Part shown: piece by piece, positions 9,101 to 18,900 of the stretch
Layout: every line of letters begins with the position of its first letter
How positions within the stretch are numbered: position 1 is the first letter of the stretch
Source: Methanomassiliicoccales archaeon
Lineage (GTDB): Archaea; Thermoplasmatota; Thermoplasmata; RBG-16-68-12; SOIM01
Length of the DNA: 40,542 bases
Assembly (NCBI GenBank): GCA_030593295.1
Contig: JAUVHO010000016.1
Coordinates: 1-40,542 of the forward strand
Direction of reading: 5' to 3'
Notes under the pieces: model-generated
Seen by the model: the letters and a program-made list of their open reading frames with translations, nothing else
The model's database searches: none
Told to the model about the DNA's origin: nothing
Translations under genes and position numbers: made by a program

Positions 9101-11237
9101 TGAGGTCTCTGTTCAAGGCCTTCTGCGGGATGTCGACCCACACAAGTGTCGCCTTGAATGGTACGTCACCAGACTGGACATATGTGCTGAACGAGGGGGT
9201 CCATTGACCGGTTGTGGTCATGGTTGTCTCTTCATACTTATTCGACCTCGGGACCTGGGGGAACAGCGACTGCTGCAGGTTGATTCGTCCCCATCCCTGA
9301 TCGTAGCCGGGATAGTCGTACAGAGCCTCGTCCATTCTCACCGCGCCATTGATCATCAGAGCCTTGACGAGCTGGGAGTTTATCGCGAACGGATCGCTGA
9401 TGCCCTCGATTTCTCTCAGATACTCTCTGACCAGCGCACCAAGGCCGGCTGCGTGCGGAGATGCGGCGGATGTGCCGCCCATGTATCTGTAGTCACAGAT
9501 GCCGTCTCCGTCAAGTGCGGCGGGGTTGTTGTAGTTGTATACGTCGACTGTCATGATGCAAGACGGTTGTGGATTACCTATTCCAGAAGCCTCATTGTGA
9601 AGCCACTCGCCAGGCCCGAACGGGGCCACTCCGGCCGTTCCGACCGCCACGAGGTCGGGCTTCAATCTGCCCCAGCTCTGGAGGTTTCCACCTCTGCTGC
9701 TGAAGTCGGCTATGAGGTTGGGATTATCAGCCTCGAACCAATCTGGTCTGAAGTTAAGCGAGGCACCGATCGAAAGGCCGTTCTTCCCCTGTGTGTTGCT
9801 GCTGAGTGTATTCGGATCAGGGCCCTCATTCGATGCTGCGAAGAATATCAACCTGTTGTTGTTCATGTTGGCTCTGTCATCAACGGCCCAAGAGTCGCCG
9901 CCGTAGTCCGCTGGCTGGCTGCCGTAGCTGTTGGTATTGATGTGAGCACCGTCGGCGTACTGGTCGTCCCAATACAGTGGATTCGCTAGGAGTCCGCCTC
10001 CGAAGGCTTGAACGCCGTCAATGGAGAGCTTTGCTTCCGGAGCCATTCCCGGACCCTCGCTCTCACTCCAGTCCATATCGCCGGTCGGCTCGCCCAGGAA
10101 GTACTCCCATGCGAATCCGTTGCCCATTGCGTCACCGGCCACGTGCGTTCCGTGAGCGGTTCCGGAGATGAATCCATCGGGACATGAATTGCCGCTTCGG
10201 TCCTGCATTCTAACAACCCTGTCACCGTTGGGTCCAAGGAAGTAGTCCGGATGACCTGCGTTAGGATCGCAGATGTCGAAACCGGAGTCCTGGACACCGA
10301 TGACCTCATAGATGTCATCACCTGTGTGATCTATGCCGTCAGGTCCGGGAGACCTGCCTGTCAACGTCGTCGGCAGTCCGCTTCTCTCGGAATACCAGGC
10401 GTCGTACGCCTTGTGGATCTTCGCAACAACGATACCCTGAACCTCTGGCCTGTAGTCCGGATACACCTGCATTACCTCAGGCATGGATACGACCCATGGC
10501 AACAATTCAGCGTCAACGAAGGCTATGATGGTCCCCGTCGGATATGACATTAGGACGCTGGCACCCCATTCCACAAGTTTCTCGGATACCGCGGCCCTCT
10601 GGTCGTCCTCGAAGGTCATTACGGCCACTCGGACGCCGCCCTCGCTGTTGAGCAAATCGCTGGATATCTTGTACCAGGGTTTGTAATCGCCCACCCAATT
10701 AACGAATGAGAGATCCTCGACCTGTGACTTGACACTCGGCGACATCTTCACAACAGCCGAGAAGGCATGCAGTGCCTTTCCGATCTTGCCGCCCAGGTTC
10801 TCAACGGCTGTTGCCCATTCCGACTTGTAGGGACCCATGAACTGTACTATGTAGGTACCTTGATGTGTGTCGAACCCGTCCATCACAGATGGGGCCGCTG
10901 GGATTCCCTCGGATGTATCGAAAGATACGTCAGAAGGATACATGTCCAGAACCCGGAGGTTCTCGAACTTCACCGCGTCCAGACCGAGCCTTGCCAGGCC
11001 AAGAGCCTGAGATTCGGTCGCCCGCACAAGGTAGTTGCCGTTGTTGTAGTCAACCAGGACCTTGGTCCTTGTCGTTCTGAATACTTCCGGGGAAGTATCA
11101 TCATCTATACTCACCATATACACGCCACTCCCATCGGCCGCAACGGCTGTGAATGCCAAAACCGTTGACCAGACCATCAAGAGGGCTATTCCCACAACTG
11201 AAAAAGTTCTCAATGCTTTCGCTCTAGCAAAGCTCAT
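6183..11237 (-). CDS. Secreted subtilisin-like (S8) serine protease with beta-propeller-like and tandem C-terminal domains
   Basis: This 1684-residue exported protein has a signal peptide (Lys/Arg-rich start, hydrophobic residues about 12-31). A propeptide-like region of roughly 250 residues follows. The S8 domain has a full catalytic set: Asp317 (IGVQDSGFD), His362 (GTAHGTHVAG), oxyanion Asn470 (FFAASNEG) and Ser590 (GGTSAASPHAAG). The downstream portion is beta-rich. Around residue 1100 it has an Asp-box (SHDGGETF), typical of sialidase/BNR propellers. The last 200 residues contain two related segments beginning GWQLISIPL and GWNLIGYPS, probably a duplicated beta domain for surface attachment. 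The start is decided by GGAGGAGG 7 nt before ATG. No C-terminal TM helix is seen, so it is secreted or bound non-covalently. It probably degrades external protein. Confidence 0.9.
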   Translation of the reverse strand: MSFARAKALRTFSVVGIALLMVWSTVLAFTAVAADGSGVYMVSIDDDTSPEVFRTTRTKVLVDYNNGNYLVRATESQALGLARLGLDAVKFENLRVLDMYPSDVSFDTSEGIPAAPSVMDGFDTHQGTYIVQFMGPYKSEWATAVENLGGKIGKALHAFSAVVKMSPSVKSQVEDLSFVNWVGDYKPWYKISSDLLNSEGGVRVAVMTFEDDQRAAVSEKLVEWGASVLMSYPTGTIIAFVDAELLPWVVSMPEVMQVYPDYRPEVQGIVVAKIHKAYDAWYSERSGLPTTLTGRSPGPDGIDHTGDDIYEVIGVQDSGFDICDPNAGHPDYFLGPNGDRVVRMQDRSGNSCPDGFISGTAHGTHVAGDAMGNGFAWEYFLGEPTGDMDWSESEGPGMAPEAKLSIDGVQAFGGGLLANPLYWDDQYADGAHINTNSYGSQPADYGGDSWAVDDRANMNNNRLIFFAASNEGPDPNTLSSNTQGKNGLSIGASLNFRPDWFEADNPNLIADFSSRGGNLQSWGRLKPDLVAVGTAGVAPFGPGEWLHNEASGIGNPQPSCIMTVDVYNYNNPAALDGDGICDYRYMGGTSAASPHAAGLGALVREYLREIEGISDPFAINSQLVKALMINGAVRMDEALYDYPGYDQGWGRINLQQSLFPQVPRSNKYEETTMTTTGQWTPSFSTYVQSGDVPFKATLVWVDIPQKALNRDLNLRVTSPSLDVYYGNIYGTVGQDDGWSIPNPSPADANPLWDRIANDGWDDVNNVEQVEVQFPEVGDWVIDIIGMSVMSPAPLAIVVGADFGPQQEFKVDLDTTAPLSMEATQNGDVFFPFSVTNFGTSVDNVFMSSMTIPGISINFETTVFLGIKSEETINSYAIISVAGGVMCGVHDLAIKGTSLGDTAITDQIEIELSIKCDLVVTPFQLTYAAIDELDPSVLTFNDGTDDWIFVAYRKTTAVAVNDSFGGVNVWVAYTTLDGEGMPILPFVDVEVSRWNDDPNDLRWTYIPTGTYQNRIILTWTGDDPEAADPDLDSYGVLYYSDLPYTQWNKTVIERNAGSSAMNEARVNIPIWRDDGITAEGEFIWVFEHLDYPHPDANNPIRVQTWIAISHDGGETFPVCDGLDPECRRISPFDNNFYFFPNACTDSNEVLWVFFYYRLPAGNDRDLMVRLYDGAWQGDSTPINPNDDVSLLWNSDATNLQWPACVGDLVGGNNTMNVMVTNDQGGVDLTLWAAYLEGDYDAANPPIGMDRNTVGISPDLKDLYGPMGLSVSNSNYDRRPITQMVTTNDGYTWIMYIENANEFGVGNLMTVATNDTFNNSRIFSTLTADSYGKGHQMTDTLTVNGTRHNVYEVYHATKGTESDVNYDVYLLVYHMGWESDPDTVGPVTDPIVAVPNPFDISIEGKDVQLFATMTDTSTGMSNILNAEWIEVPLSVVDPRNIDWTGALPMTIGTDSPTETGMATYTPTGWDGGETHRLCARGEDEFNNWGIGACVDVTTIGKKPVYREFWINFTATGWQLISIPLTVSDTTLGSVFSDIIGMYDELRVYDAVAGKWLSWNTLKPANSLTSVDKTMGIWIHITNAAASIHITGNLTYVTEIPLEPGWNLIGYPSLNATGLTVQDLLDDPTLGIDMVEAFDAMSPPYYLRRSGTRPGDLPLSYYLQPGEGYWVYVSGTTGRTLPIPGGF

Positions 11238-11324
11238 ATGGATGCCTCCTCCATATTAAACAGTCACAAACTTTCATTGGTGTCTGCCCACTGCCACCAT
11301 TTCTAGAAAAACCTATGTGGCTTT

Positions 11325-11338
11325 CCATATTTATAACT
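11325..11338 (-). promoter_or_regulatory. TATA-like box upstream of the S8 protease
   Basis: AGTTATAAATATGG on the minus strand lies about 94 bp upstream of the ATG. It would give a leader of roughly 65-70 nt that includes the strong GGAGGAGG site. This contrasts with the leaderless neighbours. Confidence 0.4.
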
Positions 11339-11384
11339 TATCACATTAGTCTCATCTGGAGAGAATAACTGGACATCTGGAAGG

Positions 11385-12803
11385 TCAGAAGACGGTCCAG
11401 GGCATAGTGTCTGAAGTGACCATCTTTCCCGCCAGGTCATAGGCGCCCACGAAGGCCTCCACGTCGTCACCGCTTGAGACTAAGATGGTTGCCTTCCATA
11501 CATTCCCACCCTCATGGGACATGGTTACTGAGTCCCAATTCCCCAGATTGACCCTGTAGAACACGGTTGCGTTGTCCATGGGAATCGAGTTCTCGATGTT
11601 GACCGTGAGGATCGGAGCGGTGTTCACACTGTCATCTCTGACGAAGCCGAGAACGTTCGGCTGGCTGAAGTAGGGATGGTTGAGCATAGCGAAGCCCCTT
11701 CCTGAGGCAGAGATGCCGTCGATGGTCCCGGATATGGGTACGGACCCTTCCCAGTGATACTTCTCTATTTGATCAGAGACAGGGGAATGGAAAGTGATGT
11801 CAGTGTTGGCCGACGAGTAAGTGAAACTCCATCTGGACGGAAGGCAACGAACGGTGGATGGTTGGAAGCGCGGGTCTATCCAGTATCTCAGGTACTCCAA
11901 CTCGTAGTCCCCCGGCCCCAGTTCAATGACCTCGCCATCTGGCTTGGAGTAGTATACAAGCTCCTCAATTATGCTCTCGTCCTGTGTATCGAAGTACCTC
12001 ATCAGGAACAGTTCGCTCGCTGTGCTCAAGTGAAGCCGGAGCTCTTCCATGTCGTGAAGTGATGTTGCGCCCCATTCGTGCTCATACCAAGCGTCCCCCG
12101 TAACCGAATAAGTTTCCCCTGAGTACCTGAATGTCCCGGTGACGCTCAAGCGGGTTATCATGTATCCCTTGATGGTTCCCAGAGCATTGCCATCACTGTC
12201 AGAGAGGAAGAGGGTCCCCTCATCGCCGAGGAGCAAGTGATCCTTCACGGCGGTCATCACCAGATCGAGGTAATATAACTCGTCGACACCGTCCGTTGCC
12301 TGTCCTTCGTAGGTGTACTGGTAGGGCACGGTGTAATCACCTGTCCAAGTATCCATCCCGAAGGATGAATCGAAGGTGAGGTTCAGCTTCTCGTAGCCGA
12401 TTCCCAGAGAACCCTCGCGGATATGAAGGAAGAACTCTTCGCCAGAAACGTTCCCCTCATCAGTGATGGTCACGATCCTCTCCTGAGGGCCGGTCTCATG
12501 CAGATAATAGTCAATGTTGATCGAGAACCTGTTCCCGAACTGGTTCTGGATGGAGAGATCCAACTTCCAGAACTCCTCGCTGTCGTTGTGCTGACCTTCG
12601 TCCTTGGGCAATGTGATCTCGAACGGCGGGGGCGGAGGAGGACCGTTACCAGTATCAGGGTTTGAGAATATGATCGCAAATGACACGAACACCATCACGA
12701 CAGCGGTTATGACCGCAAAAAGGACTTTGAAACCTTTGGTATCTCGATCTTGTTTCTTCGGAGGCAACTTGACCTCTTTTCTGCCCTTTCTCTTGTATGC
12801 CAT
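11385..12803 (-). CDS. Membrane-anchored lipocalin-fold protein (CrtC/AttH-like)
   Basis: The 472 residues begin with a basic cytoplasmic N-terminus (about 1-24), then one membrane helix (about 25-47) and a Pro-rich linker (PPPPPP). The rest is a large extracellular beta domain. The motif GDAWYEHEWGA in mid-protein is the hallmark of the CrtC/AttH family: a double lipocalin fold, seen in carotenoid hydratases and in secreted proteins of unknown role. The C-terminal 90 residues (TVNIENSIPMDNATVFYRV onward) look like a fibronectin/Ig-type domain. No carotenoid genes are near, so hydratase function is not implied. It is divergent from the 2412-residue surface protein and follows the same strand as the S8 protease. 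A TATA-like TGTATAAAAT 23 bp upstream suggests leaderless expression. Confidence 0.75.
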   Translation of the reverse strand: MAYKRKGRKEVKLPPKKQDRDTKGFKVLFAVITAVVMVFVSFAIIFSNPDTGNGPPPPPPFEITLPKDEGQHNDSEEFWKLDLSIQNQFGNRFSINIDYYLHETGPQERIVTITDEGNVSGEEFFLHIREGSLGIGYEKLNLTFDSSFGMDTWTGDYTVPYQYTYEGQATDGVDELYYLDLVMTAVKDHLLLGDEGTLFLSDSDGNALGTIKGYMITRLSVTGTFRYSGETYSVTGDAWYEHEWGATSLHDMEELRLHLSTASELFLMRYFDTQDESIIEELVYYSKPDGEVIELGPGDYELEYLRYWIDPRFQPSTVRCLPSRWSFTYSSANTDITFHSPVSDQIEKYHWEGSVPISGTIDGISASGRGFAMLNHPYFSQPNVLGFVRDDSVNTAPILTVNIENSIPMDNATVFYRVNLGNWDSVTMSHEGGNVWKATILVSSGDDVEAFVGAYDLAGKMVTSDTMPWTVF

Positions 12804-12958
12804 CGTTCACACGTTAGGCCATTTTATACAAGTGTTCCTATATAAGTATTTGCGACGTTCAGTCATCAGCGTTTCCAGGCTAAATGGCTTACGACAAAAT
12901 ATAAATAAATCGCCCAACATGTCTTTGATTGTACTGTATATTGGCTAGAGGGAACTCT
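12804..12958. promoter_or_regulatory. Divergent promoter region, lipocalin-fold protein / nested S8-like protein
   Basis: On the minus strand TGTATAAAAT (12821-12830) lies 23 bp from the lipocalin gene start. On the plus strand AAAATATAAATAAAT (12896-12910) lies about 55 bp from the ATG at 12959. This leaves a leader of about 30 nt with GAGGG at 12948-12952. Two exported proteins thus share one regulatory segment. Confidence 0.5.
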
Positions 12959-15900
12959 ATGGCAATGAATGTGAGGAGGCGAACGTGGGGCACGATTTTG
13001 AGTGTTGTTCTAATGCTTTTGATGGCATTTCCGAGCATCGTGATTGCCCCATTGCCCGTAATTGGTGAGCTAGATGATGAGACCGCTCTGAATGAGGATT
13101 CCATAATAATGGACGGCTTGTCGGAAGATATCTCTGAAGTCGGCGAAGATATCGACAAGTCGCTCCCGGACGAGTTCGAGGATCTGGAGTGGCCGGAGGT
13201 ATTCTACCCCAGCGGCCTTGGTGGAAGTGGCGCTCTGGGCGAGGGACCGGCTGGCACGAACTCGTATTCGAGTGACATGCTGGACCGTCACGGAGTAAAC
13301 GGAGCATGGGCCCAGGGCGTGAACGGTTCCGGCGTGAACGTCGCCTTGATAGACACTGGGATCGATCTGAGCCATCCTGACCTTGTGGGGACCTATGCAA
13401 TAGACGAAACGATACTCGGCAGTGTTTCCGGCGAGGTTGTCGTGGACGGAGTGGCGGGGGTCACAGAAGCATTTCTGGCCAATCAGTATGTCATAAACCT
13501 GGATTTGAGGAATAACGGAGCACCCCTCGTTGAGGGTATCGATTACGAATTCTATGACAAGATGGGGAAGGTGGTCTTCGCAAGTCCCTTGGGTTCGGGA
13601 GATAAGATAACTGCAAGTTATGACTACACTTCTCCATACTACGGCTGGCCGATAGCATTCGACCCGGTTTCGATGTCCAACTTCCTGGAGCAGAACCATA
13701 CGAAGGACACTTGGTACGCGAACACAACTCAGGTAGGACCGGGTCCGTTTGAGTATTCGCATACGCTCATCATTGATGGTGAGACCGAGTTCGGTGGGGC
13801 TTATGAGAGATGGGGTTCTGATTCAAGAGATAACTTCTTCGGGGCTCCCGGCGGCAACAAGAAGGACTTCGATCTCACTCAGCTCAACCTGACTTATGAC
13901 AAGGACTTCTGGTATTTTGGCTTCCCAACCTTCATGAGGGTGGACCCTACCAATGCTACGGAGGATTTCATTCCGCAGGTGACATTTGGTGTGATGATAG
14001 ATGTCGATAACGAGACCGGCGGGACGACCACAGTTCCGGAAGGGAAGCTCATCGACACCAACACCTCACACAGCGACGATGTTCTGGATGCGGAGTTCAG
14101 TCCCGATGGGAGCATGGTGGCAACGGTCTCCAAAGATAACCTCGTAAGGATATGGTATGCCTCAAATGCAACCAGAATATCTACCATGTACAGCCATGAG
14201 AGCACCAAGAACCCACCATTCTCGGTTGCGTGGTCCGATGATGGCACCAAGATCGCAAGTATATCGAAGGACAGGCTATATGTCTGGAATGTTGGATCCT
14301 GGGGAACCCCAGTATATGAGCTTGTCATCACTGGAGGTCCAAATCTGGACGAATATGGTTTCTCCTCCTATCTTGCCTTCAGCCCGGATAATGCAGTTGT
14401 GGCTTACGGTGGATCGGGGAACATCAATTTCTGGGATTTCGGAGCAAGTTCTGAGTACTTCCTAGAACTGAGCGCTGCTCCTTTCCAGGTCAGAGCTCTT
14501 GCCTACAAACCTGGTGACCCCAATATCATAGCAGCCAACTTAGACAGTTGGGTGGGCAGCGTGCCTCCATTTTCTTACTCGAATACTGTGGGTGTCTACG
14601 ATCTCAGCACAGCAACTTTCGGACCTGTGGTTAATGGAAACGAGGCCCCTCCACTTTATGCACTCGAGGGACATGACCCCATTGTTCTCTCAATCGCCTG
14701 GTCTCCTGCCGGGGACAGAATAGTGTCTGGAGGTAGAGATGACATGACTGCACGCATATGGAACGTGATGGCCGAAACTGAGATTAGCAGCACCAACGCA
14801 CTCAGGCCAGTTGTGTCAGTGGATTGGTCCTCAAACAATGAGATTGCATTTACGACCATCAGATGGCTTGGAGCCAACGAACTGCCAATCCTGAACACAA
14901 TGGACCAAAATGGTGCGCCTCTCCAGTCCACCCAGGGAAGAATGTCCTGGTTCTCAGTGAACTGGGCCCCTGACGGCAACTCACTGGTAACATCATCGGC
15001 TGACCTTTCCGCCAGAATATGGGACAGGAATCTCGTCCTCTTGCGAGTCCTTGTCGCTCAGAAGCCTGATTTTGCGTTGTATGTCGTGGGCGGGGATAGA
15101 TACAACAAGAAGGACGCGAAGTGGGAGTCTGGATTCCTGCCCTCGACATTCTATGTCTGGGACGATGCTACCGGTTGGACCGGAACTGATCTGAAGAACA
15201 CGACGGTTCATTGGCCTGAAACCCCTCAGATGGAGGCATTCCAGATATTCGGTGCAGCTCAGTTCATGGAATTCGCAATCCCGAGGGTGAACCTGACCAA
15301 TCCCACGTCGATGGCTGTTGAGATGTTCTCTGTTCCGTTCAACGACACTCATCACGCTCAGGATTCTGTTCCGAGCGATATCAATGTCTTCAGAGTGCCG
15401 GAAGATGGTGTCCGTGCTGAGCTGGGAAAAGATCTCAACTACAGGAATGTGAACACTTCGTTGAGCACCTTCACATGGAGGGCCATCAAATTCTTCTACA
15501 CCGATGTGGCTCTTTCCAAATCTGGTGAGTTCCACTTTGGATTCCATCCGTCCCCGATTCTCATCAGCCAATTGGGAACCATAGGGGTATTGGTGGTGGA
15601 TTCAGAGAGACCTCGTGATTATGATACGGTCTACGTGGACATGAACGTTGACAACATCTTCGACAGCCAAGACGTGATCCTGACAAGAGACAACCCCACC
15701 GTTCTCTACTACGATAGCGTAATTGATAAGAACTACTCAGGCGGGATCATGTACTTCATATCAGATGGTTTCACTCCCATCCCATATTCTGAACCTTACT
15801 CGGATAGAAGGAAAGAAACAGATACCGAGTTCAAGAATGTCATACCGCCCAACGGAGATATTGTCACTTTCATAGGTGAGTTCTTCATAGATGAGGATAC

Positions 15901-18900
15901 CAGAGAGAAGGCGGCACACGGGACACGATTGGCCTCGCTGATTGGGGCACAGGGCAACTGGATAAATGCCGAGATGAAAGGAGTTGCCCCTGGAGCGAAG
16001 TTCATCGTCCTCGCGAACACCAGAGAGAACATTGAGGATTCCTGGTGGTTTGCCATTCAAGGATACGATGGACTCGCGGGAACGGGTGACGAGGCCCAGA
16101 TAGTGCTGAACGCTTTCAACTACCCGAGAGTAATCGAGAAGGGTTGGGACACGTTCTCCAGACTCGCAGATTACATATCTATCAAGAAATCCAATGAATC
16201 CAGCCTCTTCGTTGGTCCAGGAGGGGACTATGGCTGGGGATACGGGACCATATCCTCGCCCAATGCGGCACCAGGTATTGTCACGGTGGGAAGGGCCAGC
16301 GGCTTCGATCGGCACTACGGTGATGTGGAGATATCCTCTTCCAGAGGTCCGACACCCGTGGGAATCTCCAAGCCAGACGTTATGACCATAGGACTCACTG
16401 AAACACTCAACCCGCTCTACCTGCCACAGCCGGAGAATCTGCTGAAGGGTGGGGACGTATCATCTGCAATCACCGTTGGCGTCTTGGCGCTGATATATGA
16501 AGCATATATGGCCAACTTTGGTGTCTTCCCAACTGCAACCCAGGCAAAGGAGATCCTGATGTCGGGATGTGATGACATGAACAACGATCCCCTCAGTCAG
16601 GGTGCAGGATTCATAAACGCGACCCGAAGCGTTTCGGTTGCCATGGGCAACGGCGGGATATCGCTCTCACCATCCACCCTTTCCTTCGGCAACTTCCATG
16701 GCACCGAATATCCATCATTCACCAACATCCTCTCGGCTGGGGACGTAGATGTGAAGACATTCACTGTCATCAACAATGGAAACAGTGCGATCTCAGCCAC
16801 TCTGGACACGACCATATACGAGAAGACAGGGGAGTACTATCTCTCCAACTACACGGTTGCAGACAACTACGCGCTTGACCGTGAGATAGTGTTCTGGATC
16901 AACTCCAGTGGCATATTCAAGGTCGCGGACGAAGGAGCATTCAACATCTATCAACAGGTGGTACCTTTCAATGCGACGCTGTGGAATGGTGCCGAGCTTG
17001 TGAAGATCACGGCTTACTCTTCCTACGAGACGATGACCAATGTCGCTTCAGTCTCTGCGACTGGCACTGCGACGTATTTCAAGAACTACTCCTACACAAT
17101 GGACATCTACGACTGGACCATGAATGCCATGAACACTTCATTCCCGAGTCTGCAGTACCTTGGGGACCTCTACCACATGACAGAGGCGTACAACGCCGCT
17201 AACGTGTTGATTGGCGTTGATCCCATGACCAATGTCATGGAGGCAAGGATAAAGAACCCGGCAAGCAGGATTGATGATGGACTGGTGGTAAGCCTCAACG
17301 CATTCGGCGATCCGCCGGACAAGACCTATTTCTGGGAGTTCCTGATCGAAGTATACGAGAAGACGGATTGGCCATGGCTGGTACTGAGTCCTACTATCAT
17401 ACCATCAATCTCAGCATTTAGTAGCCAAACATTCTCAGCGACACTGCAGGTTCCCCAAACAGCGAAAGTGGGTTCATATGAAGGGTCCATCCAAGTGACA
17501 AATGGTGGAACAGGAGAAGTCACTACAGTCCCGCTCCTTGCCAACATCGCGATAACTTCTCCGAATCTGGAATTCGGTGGCGTCAACGGAACATCGGACC
17601 TTTACGACAACAACAGGATCTTCGGAGGATACGACAAGGGCATGAGGGGTTCAACGAGGCTCTCAAGGCCATACACCGGAGACTGGCGGTTCTATTACTT
17701 CGACATCCCTGACGCCGGTATCTACAAGAGCGCTGGACTCAAGCTCTGGATCGAAGGAAACTGGACACTCAAGCCATCGGACATGGACTTCTACATACTT
17801 GGAAGAGTGGGGACGCCTGATGACGTGAGCAGGTATGGACCGTACTTCCTCAAGGTCGTGGGCAAGAGCGAAGAGGCAAAAGAGCCAGGGTTCGAGACGA
17901 ACACCAACATGAGCTCAGAGGTCATCGCTTTCGACATGAAGACCGGGCTAAACGTCCTTGCATTGCACGGAGTGATCTTGAATGGGAGCAAACCATTCGA
18001 GTTCGTCTTCGGCGGAGGAGGTGGCTGGATACAGGTCACGCCGCCCGAGATCAAAGAGAGGAGAGCTGTCAGGTATGGCGAGAAGGACATGAGGATGATA
18101 TCCAACCTCGAGTTCCCTGAAGGAGTTACCGCGACAGCTGTTGGCCCTGCCATTACCGAGAGTTATAAGGAAGTTGAAATCGAGCAGGACTACCAGACAT
18201 GGTGGGCATGGGACAACTGGGGAGAGTGGCTGCAGAAGGGTAGCTACACAAAGATCATCAACGTTTCAAACGTCTTCATTCTGGATGTCCACATAGTGGG
18301 AGATGACAAGGCGCCGGACCTGGATTTAGGCGTCTTCAGAGAGGATGATCCTCCCGATGGGAAGCTGGAGCTCGAGGAGGTCAAGGATATACATTATATC
18401 AAGATAGGCGGTACCAAATGGGATCATTGTTCCGATCCGGACGCCGACGAAAGGGTGGTCTGGATCAATCCTCCCGATGGGCAATACATCATCAAGGTTC
18501 TCGGATTCACCATCAAAGGCAAGTTCGGGCACTTCGACATTGACATCTCCATGACCCTCGGAGGAGGCGAAAAGGGATATTGGATTACCGAAACGTTCCC
18601 CAACGATGTCATTGTCGGCACTGAAACCGGTATTATTCCATACACAACCGTGGACTTCACCCTACACTGGAACCTTGCGGGGAGCACACCGCCAGGAGAG
18701 TACGGCGGCGCCGTGATGATCGGCACGCCAAGCGCCCCGGCCATCGTGATCGTACCGGTCACCATAATATACGACCCGAATCCGCCGGAGATACTCAGCT
18801 TCGCCATCAGCGCGATCGGATATGAGATTGACATTCTGACGAATAGGACCACCAGTCACCCGAGGCCGACTTTACAGGTGGGTCTGGCCGACTCATCTAG

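Noticed and set aside
9204-9989. 261-codon open frame on the plus strand opposite the S8 protease
   Set aside because: It lies wholly inside the intact protease catalytic domain on the other strand, has no recognisable motif and reads like a complement of that gene.
16448-16481. Intact S8 nucleophile motif in the giant surface protein
   Set aside because: Alignment to GTSxAxPHxAG leaves GGDVSSAITVG one residue short with the GTS lost, so I did not call it an active protease.
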